Part shown: piece after piece, positions 36,919 to 44,308 of the stretch
Numbering within the stretch: position 1 is the stretch's first letter
Layout: each line of letters begins with the position of its first letter
Assembly: GCA_964523105.1 (NCBI GenBank)
Contig: CAZFZN010000001.1
Span: 124,001 to 188,000, forward strand
DNA: 64,000 nt
Origin: V1-33 sp964523105
Lineage (GTDB): Bacteria; Verrucomicrobiota; Verrucomicrobiia; Verrucomicrobiales; V1-33
Direction: 5' to 3'
Notes under the pieces: model-generated
What the model was told of the DNA's origin: nothing
The model's database searches: none
What the model saw: only the letters and a program-made list of their open reading frames with translations
Translations under genes and position numbers: made by a program

Positions 36919-39279
36919 ATGAAAGTCTCCCTCTCCTGGCTCTCCGAACACCTCGACCTCACCGCACGTCCCGTGGCGGAACTGGCGGACTTGCTGACGT
37001 TTGCCGGTGTGGAGGTGGAGGGAATCACGGAGCGCGGCGTCGCGTCGGAGCGTATCGTGGTGGGGCAGGTCCACTCCTTTGTGCCGCATCCCAATGCCGA
37101 CAAACTCCGACTTTGTCAGGTGGATGACGGCAGCGGCACGCTGCGGCAGATCGTCTGCGGCGCGAAGAATTTCGAGCCCGGCGACAAAGTTCCCGTCGCG
37201 CTGCCCGGGGCGGTGCTGCCGGGGAATTTTGAAATCAAAGAGAGCAAGCTGCGCGGTGAGTTGAGTCAGGGCATGATGTGCAGCGGCCGCGAACTTGGTA
37301 TCGGTGAGGATCACGAAGGGCTGCTCATTCTCGCCGGGGATGCGCCGGTGGGGCGGCCGTTCAAAGAACTGATCGAGAGCGATACCATGTTCGAAGTGGA
37401 GATCACGCCGAACCGCCCGGACCTGCTCTCGCATCTCGGCATGGCGCGGGAACTGGCGGCGCTGGCGGAGATTCCGCTGAAAAGTCCCGCGCGCTGCCTT
37501 TCCGAAACCCCGCAGCGTGCCGCCGCGGCGGACGAAGTGCGCCTCGATGACCTCAGCGGTTGCCCGCTCTACACCGCGCGGCGCATTCGCGGCGTGAAAG
37601 TGGGGCCGTCGCCCGACTGGCTGCAGCGCCGCCTGCAGAGCGTCGGCCTGCGGCCTATCAACAACGTCGTGGACATCACCAACTTCGTTCTCATGGAAAC
37701 GGGCCAGCCGCTGCATGCCTTCGACATGGCGCATCTCAGCGGCGGCATTGTGGTGCGCAGGGCCGCAGAAGGCGAGAAGTTCACGGCGCTCGACGGCAAG
37801 GAATACACGCTGGATGCCGGCGATCTCGTTATTGCCGATCACGCCAAGGCTGTGGCCATTGCGGGCGTCATGGGCGGCGAGCACAGCGGGGTGACGGAAA
37901 CGACCACCGACGTGCTGCTGGAGTCCGCGTTTTTCCAAACGACCACCGTGCGCCGCACAAGCCGCCGGCTCGGCCTGGTGAGCGACAGCAGTTATCGCTT
38001 CGAGCGCGGGGTGGACCCGCATCAGGTCGCGGGCGCGAGCGCCCTGGCGGTAAAGTTGATTCTGGAACTCTGCGGCGGCACGGCGGAGGACGTGCTGCTC
38101 GTGGGCGGCGCGCCCCCGGCACCGCCTGCGGCTGTTGCTTTGGACAACGACCGCTGCCGCGCGCTGCTCGGGGCGGACATTCCCGATGCGGAAATCGACG
38201 GCATCCTCACGCGCCTCGGCCTGACAAAGTCAGCCGCCGGCTGGCTGCCGCCGACTTACCGCCTCGACCTCGTCAGGCCGGTGGATTTGATCGAGGAAGT
38301 GGCGCGCGTGTATGGCATCGCGCGACTCCCCGCGGCCGGGGCGGCGCTGTTCGCCGACGAGAGTCCGGCGGACGGTTTCTATGATTTCCGCATGGCGCTG
38401 CGTCAGGCGCTGGCTGCGCGCGGTGTCTGGGAGGCGCAGACGATCAAACTGATCTCCGCTGCTCAACTCGCCGACGCTCTGGGCACGAACCCCGCGCCGC
38501 TCGCACCGCTGCCGTTGAAAAATCCGCTGAGCGACGACCACACGCACATGCGCCCCAGTGTGCTGCCCGGCCTGCTGGCCACAGCGGAGCACAATATCCG
38601 CCACGGCTCGGCTTCGCTGCGCTTTTATGAAATGGGCACCATCTTCACGCGCACGCCGGACGGAAAGGCCGTGGAGAAAGACGCGCTCGGGATTCTGCTC
38701 AGCGGTCCGGTGAACAGCACCGCGTGGAACTTGAAAGAACCCGCCGCCGCCGATTTGTCAGACCTGCGCGGCCTGGTGGAGAGCCTCTGCCCCGGCGCGC
38801 AGGTGAAGTTCAAGCCCGGCAAACACGCGGCGCTCGTGCTTGCCGCCAACATCACCGTGAACGGCAAGAGCGCCGGCATGGCCGGCCGCCTCTGGCCCTC
38901 CCGCGAACGCGCGCTGGATGCGCGGCATCCGGTCTTCGTCGCTGAACTCGATACCGCCGCGCTGCAAAAGGCGCTCAGCAAAGAAGTGAAGTTCGACGAA
39001 CTCCCGCGCTTCCCCGGCATCAGCCGCGATGTGGCCCTCGAAGTCGCCGCCGAGGTGCCGCACGCGAAGTTCGAGGACTTCTTCGCCGGCGTGAAGGAAC
39101 CGCTCTTCACCGGCGCGGAGTTGTTCGATGTTTTTCAGCTCGGCGAGGGGAAGAAATCCGTCGCGTGGCGCATCGATTACCGTGCCGCCGACCGCACGCT
39201 GCAATCCGCTGAGGTGGACGCCGCGCACGGCCGCGTGCTGGAAGGCTTGAAAAAGGCACTGCCGGTAAGCGTGCGTTAG
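36919..39279 (+). CDS. pheT: Phenylalanyl-tRNA synthetase beta subunit
   Basis: A 786-residue beta chain that pairs with PheS to charge tRNA-Phe. Order of domains: N-terminal MKVSLSWLSEHLDL, EMAP/tRNA-binding OB fold (VGQVHSFVPHPNADKLRLCQV, about 40-150), B3/4 editing domain (RPINNVVDITNFVLMETGQPLHAFD), B5 domain (about 400-470), the catalytic-like core (YEMGTIFTR) and the C-terminal FDX-ACB anticodon-binding domain (FPGISRDVALEV, RIDYRAADRTL). pheS is not adjacent, though in many genomes it lies just upstream. ATG 36919 fits the family start. Confidence 0.96.
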   Translation: MKVSLSWLSEHLDLTARPVAELADLLTFAGVEVEGITERGVASERIVVGQVHSFVPHPNADKLRLCQVDDGSGTLRQIVCGAKNFEPGDKVPVALPGAVLPGNFEIKESKLRGELSQGMMCSGRELGIGEDHEGLLILAGDAPVGRPFKELIESDTMFEVEITPNRPDLLSHLGMARELAALAEIPLKSPARCLSETPQRAAAADEVRLDDLSGCPLYTARRIRGVKVGPSPDWLQRRLQSVGLRPINNVVDITNFVLMETGQPLHAFDMAHLSGGIVVRRAAEGEKFTALDGKEYTLDAGDLVIADHAKAVAIAGVMGGEHSGVTETTTDVLLESAFFQTTTVRRTSRRLGLVSDSSYRFERGVDPHQVAGASALAVKLILELCGGTAEDVLLVGGAPPAPPAAVALDNDRCRALLGADIPDAEIDGILTRLGLTKSAAGWLPPTYRLDLVRPVDLIEEVARVYGIARLPAAGAALFADESPADGFYDFRMALRQALAARGVWEAQTIKLISAAQLADALGTNPAPLAPLPLKNPLSDDHTHMRPSVLPGLLATAEHNIRHGSASLRFYEMGTIFTRTPDGKAVEKDALGILLSGPVNSTAWNLKEPAAADLSDLRGLVESLCPGAQVKFKPGKHAALVLAANITVNGKSAGMAGRLWPSRERALDARHPVFVAELDTAALQKALSKEVKFDELPRFPGISRDVALEVAAEVPHAKFEDFFAGVKEPLFTGAELFDVFQLGEGKKSVAWRIDYRAADRTLQSAEVDAAHGRVLEGLKKALPVSVR

Positions 39280-39320
39280 AGCGTTAGAGCGATTTAAAGC
39301 GATGTTGCAGCTGGAGAACC

Positions 39321-39389
39321 GTAGCAAGGCCGTCCGGGTCTTGTCGAAAACCGCGGCTGTCTCCCCCAGGGCCGGGACGGCCTTGCTAC
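39321..39389. repeat. Perfect 15-bp inverted repeat downstream of pheT
   Basis: GTAGCAAGGCCGTCC (39321-39335) and its exact reverse complement (39375-39389) enclose 39 bases. No T-run follows on either strand, so it resembles a dispersed REP-like element more than a standard terminator, though it may end pheT transcription. It sits between pheT and the convergent membrane-protein gene. Confidence 0.65.
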
Positions 39390-39435
39390 CGGCCCTGCCC
39401 GCATCCGGCTGCGATTTCAAGCAAACCGCTCCAAT

Positions 39436-40026
39436 TTACCTTCCGCTCCAAGCGGTGAAGGCCATCACGAGCAGCAGCGCGCCGTAGCCGGCGCCGGCGA
39501 GGGAGAGGGCTTTGAATCTGCCGGCGCTGCGCGTGGCCCACGAGATGTTGTCCCGCATGGTGTAGGGCATGCCGATCCAGAAGAGGCCGAGTGTGAGATA
39601 GACGTAGATGCCGAGGTTGAGCACCCAGCGGGTGTCGGCCTTCATCCATGCGGCGTCCAGCACCGGGCAGCAGGCGAGCAGCAGAAAAATGCCGATGGCG
39701 CGCGCGCCGAGGTAGTCGTTCACCCAGAACAGCATCGCCACGTAGATGACCGGCACGGAGAATTGCGCGAGCCAGCGCAGTCGCTCGAAGTCACCGAGGT
39801 CCACGGCAGAGGCGACGACGTAGGCCCAGAGGAAATCGAGAGTCAGGACCACGGTGCCGATGTTCTGGGAACGCGGCACCGTTCTCAGCTTCGCCATCGC
39901 GGCCGCCGGTTTCATGAGCGCCACCACATGCAGCGCCAGGACGATGAGCCCGACGATGATCGCCGCAGTTTGCAGCGTGCCGCCTTCGTAGAGGGCGTCG
40001 TAGATTTTCTTGCAAAGCTCCTTCAT
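39436..40026 (-). CDS. Multi-spanning membrane protein of unknown function
   Basis: A 196-residue protein with five or six hydrophobic helices (about 18-38, 55-75, 86-104, 110-128, 135-152, 175-195). I know no functional motif. It begins one base after the ilvE stop, so the two are almost certainly in one transcript. It may be a small transporter or stress membrane protein, but sequence gives no clear hint. Confidence 0.75.
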   Translation of the reverse strand: MKELCKKIYDALYEGGTLQTAAIIVGLIVLALHVVALMKPAAAMAKLRTVPRSQNIGTVVLTLDFLWAYVVASAVDLGDFERLRWLAQFSVPVIYVAMLFWVNDYLGARAIGIFLLLACCPVLDAAWMKADTRWVLNLGIYVYLTLGLFWIGMPYTMRDNISWATRSAGRFKALSLAGAGYGALLLVMAFTAWSGR

Positions 40027-40027
40027 G

Positions 40028-40894
40028 TCAGAACGGCGTGCCGGTGGTGCGGGTGAGTTCGCGGAACGCGGCGATGACGCGGTTCGTCACCGGGCCGGGT
40101 TTGCCGGTGCCGATAAGGCGCTGATCGAGTTTGGTGGCGGCGATGACTTCCGCGGCGGTGCCGGTGAGGAAGCATTCGTCGGCGGTGTAGATATCGTGCC
40201 GGCTGATGTCGGCCTCGCGCATCGGGATGCCGAGGCTGGCGGCGATCTCGAACACCGCGCGCCGCGTAATGCCATCGAGCGCGCCGGCGGCAAACGAAGG
40301 CGTCGTGATGGCGCCGTCGCGCACCACGAAGACATTGTCTGCCGTGCATTCAGCGACGAGCCCGCGCTCATTGAGCAGCAGGCCCTCCTCGGCACCGGCC
40401 TGCATGGCTTCCACTTTGGCCATGACGTTGTTGAGGTAGTTGAGGCTCTTCACCTGCGGGCTGAGCGTGTCATGCGCGGGCCGGCGTGTGGCACAAGTGG
40501 CCACCGTGAGGCCGTCGCGATAGGCTTCCTCCGAATAAATGCTCAGCGGGCTGACGATGATGATCACCGACGGCCGCGGGCACTTGTAGGGGCTGAGGCC
40601 CAGACCGCCGGTGCCGCGGGTGATGACGAGGCGAATGTAGCCGTCCGTGAGTTCATTGGCGCGACAGGTTTCCAGCAGCGCGGCGCTCATCTCCTCCGGC
40701 GTGACGGGAATGGTGAGCAGGATGCTGCGCGCCGAGTCGTAGAGACGGCGGATGTGCTGTTCGAGACGAAAGACGCGGCGGCCGTAAAAGCGAATGCCTT
40801 CGAAAACGCCGTCGCCGTAGAGCAGGCCGTGATCGAACACGGAGATGCGCGCATCGGCTTCGTCGTGGAGTTTTCCGTCTATGTAAATCTTCAT
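40028..40894 (-). CDS. ilvE: Branched-chain amino acid aminotransferase (class IV)
   Basis: A 288-residue fold-type IV PLP aminotransferase, the last step of valine, leucine and isoleucine synthesis in the cytoplasm. It shows the family start KIYIDGKLHDEADARISVFDHG, the GDGVFEGIR block, the PLP lysine K149 in QVKSLNYLNN, and LNERGLVAECTADNVFVV and FLTGTAAEV near the phosphate-binding end. D-amino-acid aminotransferases and aminodeoxychorismate lyases share the fold, but length and these blocks fit IlvE best. The next gene starts one base after its stop. Confidence 0.9.
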   Translation of the reverse strand: MKIYIDGKLHDEADARISVFDHGLLYGDGVFEGIRFYGRRVFRLEQHIRRLYDSARSILLTIPVTPEEMSAALLETCRANELTDGYIRLVITRGTGGLGLSPYKCPRPSVIIIVSPLSIYSEEAYRDGLTVATCATRRPAHDTLSPQVKSLNYLNNVMAKVEAMQAGAEEGLLLNERGLVAECTADNVFVVRDGAITTPSFAAGALDGITRRAVFEIAASLGIPMREADISRHDIYTADECFLTGTAAEVIAATKLDQRLIGTGKPGPVTNRVIAAFRELTRTTGTPF

Positions 40895-40965
40895 GGGGAG
40901 GCAGAGACCGCGCCGGACGGGCGGAGAAAGGGGCTGAGCAACCGCAGCGCCGGGGCGGTCCCCGG

Positions 40966-41631
40966 TCAGGTTTCCAGCATCCCGTCGCGCAGCACCAGCT
41001 TTCGGTCTCCCTGCCCGGCAAGGCGCGTGTCGTGGGTGACGACCATGAGGGTTTTCCCTGTCTCCGCAACCACTGAGAGCAGCAAATTCATGATCTCGCC
41101 GCCGGTTTTGCTGTCGAGGTTTCCGGTAGGCTCGTCGGCAAAGAGGATTTGCGGGTCGTTCACCAGGGCGCGGGCGATGGCGACGCGCTGCTGTTCGCCT
41201 CCACTCAACTCGCTGGGCAGATGCTGCAGCCGCGCGCCGAGGCCGACCTGATCGAGCAGACTAGCGGCGCGCTCCCTGGCCTGACGTCCGCCGATCATGG
41301 CAGGCAGGCAGACGTTTTCCAGAGCGGTGAGTTCCGGCAGAAGGAGGTAGTTTTGAAAGACGTAGCCGGTGTAGCGGTTGCGCAGTTCGGCCTGACCCGA
41401 GTTCGAGCGGTCGTAGAGCGACTCGCCGCCGAAGAGAACGCGCCCGGCGCTGGGAGCCTCCAGACCGCCGAGAATGTAGAGGAGCGTGGTTTTCCCGGCA
41501 CCGGAAGGGCCGCAGAGAAAAACCCGCTCGCCGGGGCTGACGGTGAGGCTGACACCGCGCAGCACTTCGAGGGTCGTGGAGCCGAGAGTGAAGGAGCGGC
41601 GGATGTTTTCCGCCGTGAGGGTGCCGTCCAT
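40966..41631 (-). CDS. ABC transporter ATPase, LolD/MacB class
   Basis: A 221-residue ATPase of the exporter class that works with LolCE or MacB-like permeases. Walker A GPSGAGKTT (about 41-49), Q-loop VFQNYLLLPELT, signature LSGGEQQRVAIARAL, Walker B ILFADEPTGNLDSKTG, H-loop VVTHDTRLA. The NLDSKTG extension is typical of LolD, which releases outer-membrane lipoproteins from the inner membrane. The expected lolC/lolE permease is not next to it; ilvE follows after 71 bp. Confidence 0.88.
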   Translation of the reverse strand: MDGTLTAENIRRSFTLGSTTLEVLRGVSLTVSPGERVFLCGPSGAGKTTLLYILGGLEAPSAGRVLFGGESLYDRSNSGQAELRNRYTGYVFQNYLLLPELTALENVCLPAMIGGRQARERAASLLDQVGLGARLQHLPSELSGGEQQRVAIARALVNDPQILFADEPTGNLDSKTGGEIMNLLLSVVAETGKTLMVVTHDTRLAGQGDRKLVLRDGMLET

Positions 41632-41817
41632 GTGATGCGCTGGGGAGTTCGCGCGAGTGGACCCGATCCGGCACCTGAGTCAAGCGCCCCCTGGTGCGCT
41701 GCGCTTTCTCTGTTCTCCCGCCCGGCGGCCCCTGGCCTGCCATATGGCGGCAGACGTCAGGGGCAGGAACCGCCGGGCCTCGTGGACAACCCGCCGCGGG
41801 GGCGGGCCGGTGAGGGC

Positions 41818-42081
41818 TTACTTCTTGCCCTTCTTGCGCGAGTTGGCGCGCTTGCGGGACGCAGCCTCCTGCCGGTTGGGCGGGAGCAGCGTCACGAGAT
41901 GATCGCGGTGCGCCTGGGCGGCTTTGAGCGCCTTGGATTTTCCGCCGTTGGATTTGTCGGCGAAAAACTTCTGCTCGGTCTTGCCCTTGTAGGTGACGCG
42001 GACGTACCAGCCGTGGTTTTTCTTTTCGGGCTGGTCGATACGGCTGACGCCGTACATGGGTCTGGGTGGCGGTATTGGCAT
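41818..42081 (-). CDS. Small AP2-like domain protein
   Basis: An 87-residue protein: after a proline-rich start, GVSRID and GWYVRVTYKGKTEQKFFADKSNGGKSKALKAAQAHRD make one compact unit that matches the beta-sheet-plus-helix pattern of AP2/integrase-N-type DNA-binding domains (W-x-V-R ... K-F-F ... GGKxKAL-x-AAxxxRD). The C-terminal 25 residues are Lys/Arg-rich. It may bind nucleic acid as a small regulator. No neighbour suggests a partner. A convincing promoter lies upstream. ATG 42081 is preferred because the longer frame adds only unconserved residues. Confidence 0.65.
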   Translation of the reverse strand: MPIPPPRPMYGVSRIDQPEKKNHGWYVRVTYKGKTEQKFFADKSNGGKSKALKAAQAHRDHLVTLLPPNRQEAASRKRANSRKKGKK

Positions 42082-42379
42082 GGTTGGTTCCTGGTTAGTG
42101 TTGTTGAGGCCCGGCGTCTGCGGTCTGTCTGTTCTCACTGTCAGGCACGATCGCATTTTCCGGACGGCTGCGAGAATACCCGACACGCTAGTTTGATGGC
42201 AAGCAGCAAATGACAGGAATTTTATGCAGGTCTGCTATGCAGATTTTGCGTCCCCGGGACGTCATGGCAGGGCGGCGTGAGGGCGGGAATCCGCGGGAGA
42301 CTGGAAGTTCCGGCCCGCTTCCGCGTACGTGCGGTTGTCAGCACCGGCCTGCGACCGAGGATGCCCGGCGTCCTTTCTC
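42082..42379. other. Divergent intergenic region, 298 bp
   Basis: The region between the AP2-like gene (minus) and the CxxCH secreted protein gene (plus). It carries the -35/-10 pair described below for the minus strand and a TGTCAGG motif at 42139. I see no small gene or hairpin; the plus-strand promoter is not obvious. Confidence 0.5.
42173..42202 (-). promoter_or_regulatory. Candidate sigma70 promoter for the AP2-like gene
   Basis: On the minus strand TTGCCA (42197-42202) is followed after 18 bp by TATTCT (42173-42178). A start around 42166 would leave a 5' leader of about 85 bases before ATG 42081. This is the cleanest promoter match I noticed in the window. Confidence 0.5.
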
Positions 42380-43630
42380 ATGAACCTCTCCCGCCTCTCA
42401 CTGATTCTTTTCGCCGCCGGAGTTCACGCCCAGACATGGAATGATTTTGAAACCCCGCCGCACAGCTACTGGACGGCGCCGGCGGCGGATCCGGCGACGG
42501 AACTGCACCGGAAAATGGAGCGCCGGGAAGTGGCGCTCGCGGCGGATGCCGATCCGAAGACCTTTCTGCGCGCCTATCTGGAGGCGCTGCACGTGCCCGT
42601 GTCCTCCCAGATTCTGGTGTTTTCCAAAAGCAGCCTGCAGCGCACTTTCGTCCACGGACGCAACCCGCGCGCCCTGTATTTCAACGAGGACACCTACGTC
42701 GGCTGGATGCCGGGGGGATTGATCGAGGTGACCGGCATCGATCCCGTGCTCGGCGGCGTGTTCTACATTTTCAATGTGCCTGACAAACAGGAAAACGTCC
42801 CGGTGTTCGAGCGCCGCGCGCGCTGTCTGGGATGTCATGCGGGCGGCCCCACCAGTTTTCTGCCCGGACTGATGGTGCAGTCGCTCTACACGGCGGAGGA
42901 CGGTCGCACTCTGGGCGAGGCCGGTGCGCACAACGGCGGGCATCACACGCCGTTCGCCACACGCTGGGGCGGCTGGTATGTGACCGGCGCTCCGGCGGAA
43001 ATGAAGCACCTCGCCAATGCCTTCACTGCGCGCGGGCGGCAAAGTGTCAGGACCGGCTCGCTCGATCAACTGATGCCCGCCGGCACCCACCTCGCGCCCG
43101 GCAGCGACGTCCTGGCCATGATGCTGCACGATCATCAGTGCAAAGCCGTGAACGTGCTCATGGAGGCCAATTACCGCCTCCGGACCGTGCTGCATCAGGC
43201 CGGCGGCGAAAAGCCCGTGGCGGAGCGGTCCATTCCGTCCGACGAAATGGAGATGGCGCGCACCCAGGCGGAGAAAGTCGCGCGCTTTCTGCTCTTCGCC
43301 GATGAAGTGGCGCTGCCGGCACCGGTCACCGGAGACGCCGCCTTCAAGAAGGATTTCGCCGCGAACCGCCGCCCTGACAAATCAGGCCGGTCTCTGAAGG
43401 ATTTCCATTTGAAGACGCACCTGATGCAGCACCGCTGCAGCTACATGATCTACAGCGCCGCCTTCCGCGGACTGCCGGCGGCATTTCAGGATCTCGTGTT
43501 CGCGGAACTCCGCCGCGCGCTGACCGTCAGCGGCGATGAAGGCCTGGCTGCCCACATGCCGGTGCCGGAGCGTCAGGCTGTGCATGCCATTCTGACGGAA
43601 ACCCTGCCCGGCTATGCTGTGGCCCGATAA
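42380..43630 (+). CDS. Exported CxxCH heme-motif protein
   Basis: A 416-residue secreted protein (signal peptide ending GVHAQT) with one c-type heme motif, C149-x-x-C152-H153 (RCLGCHAGG). Around it lie VGWMPGGLIEVTGIDPVLGGVFYIF and RWGGWYVTG, and further on LHDHQCKAVNVLMEANYR and LKTHLMQHRCSYMIYSAAF. The pattern recurs in Planctomycetota/Verrucomicrobiota proteins annotated as cytochrome c-like hypothetical proteins. The redox partner is unknown. Probably transcribed alone, convergent with kdpE. Confidence 0.8.
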   Translation: MNLSRLSLILFAAGVHAQTWNDFETPPHSYWTAPAADPATELHRKMERREVALAADADPKTFLRAYLEALHVPVSSQILVFSKSSLQRTFVHGRNPRALYFNEDTYVGWMPGGLIEVTGIDPVLGGVFYIFNVPDKQENVPVFERRARCLGCHAGGPTSFLPGLMVQSLYTAEDGRTLGEAGAHNGGHHTPFATRWGGWYVTGAPAEMKHLANAFTARGRQSVRTGSLDQLMPAGTHLAPGSDVLAMMLHDHQCKAVNVLMEANYRLRTVLHQAGGEKPVAERSIPSDEMEMARTQAEKVARFLLFADEVALPAPVTGDAAFKKDFAANRRPDKSGRSLKDFHLKTHLMQHRCSYMIYSAAFRGLPAAFQDLVFAELRRALTVSGDEGLAAHMPVPERQAVHAILTETLPGYAVAR

Positions 43631-43645
43631 TCGCGTCCGGGCGTC

Positions 43646-44308
43646 TCACGTTTCCACCAGCCGGTAGCCGATGCCCGGCTCGTTGACGATTTCCAGGCGC
43701 GAGCCGCTGAGTTTTTTGCGCAGGTGATTGGCATAGACGCGCAGGTACTGGCTTTGCTCCCCGGCCTGCGGGCCCCAGACGGCGCGCAGGAGATGCTTCA
43801 GCGTGACGACTTTCCCGGCGTGGCGCACGAGCTGGGCGAGCAGGGAGTACTCGGTGGGTGTCAGTTTGAGCGGCTGGCCGTCGAGCGTCGCCTCGTGATG
43901 CACGGGGTCGAGAACGAGTGGGCCAGCCTGGAGGTTGGCCGAGGCGTCTGTACTCTGGCGGCGCTGGATCGCGGTGAGGCGCGCGAGCAGTTCGGCGGTG
44001 CTGAAGGGTTTGGTCACGTAGTCGTCCGCCCCGGCGTCGAAGGCGGCGAGTTTGGCGGATTCCTGATCCCGCACACTGAGAATCAGGACCGGCACCTGAT
44101 TCCACTCGCGCAGGCGCCGCAGCACCTCTACGCCGTCCATGTCAGGCAGGCCGAGGTCGAGGATGATCACGTCGGGCTTGTGATGCACGGCGGCCTGCAA
44201 ACCGAGCGTGCCGTTTTCCGCCTCGCGCACGGCGTACCCTTTGGAATCGAGCGCCAGCCGGAGCAGGCGGCGGATTTGCACTTCGTCGTCAATGATGAGC
44301 GCGGTCAT
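43646..44308 (-). CDS. kdpE: K+-responsive response regulator KdpE
   Basis: A 220-residue OmpR-type regulator: receiver domain with the phosphoacceptor D51 in VIILDLGLPDMDG, the DD pair at 7-8, K in DDYVTKPF, then a winged-helix DNA-binding domain (HEATLDGQPLKLTPTEYSLLAQLV, LRKKLSGSRLEIVNEPGIGYRL). With KdpD it would switch on kdp transcription under K+ limitation. It starts inside the kdpD stop (ATGA overlap at 44305-44308), implying translational coupling. It is the last gene of the kdp cluster. Confidence 0.95.
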   Translation of the reverse strand: MTALIIDDEVQIRRLLRLALDSKGYAVREAENGTLGLQAAVHHKPDVIILDLGLPDMDGVEVLRRLREWNQVPVLILSVRDQESAKLAAFDAGADDYVTKPFSTAELLARLTAIQRRQSTDASANLQAGPLVLDPVHHEATLDGQPLKLTPTEYSLLAQLVRHAGKVVTLKHLLRAVWGPQAGEQSQYLRVYANHLRKKLSGSRLEIVNEPGIGYRLVET

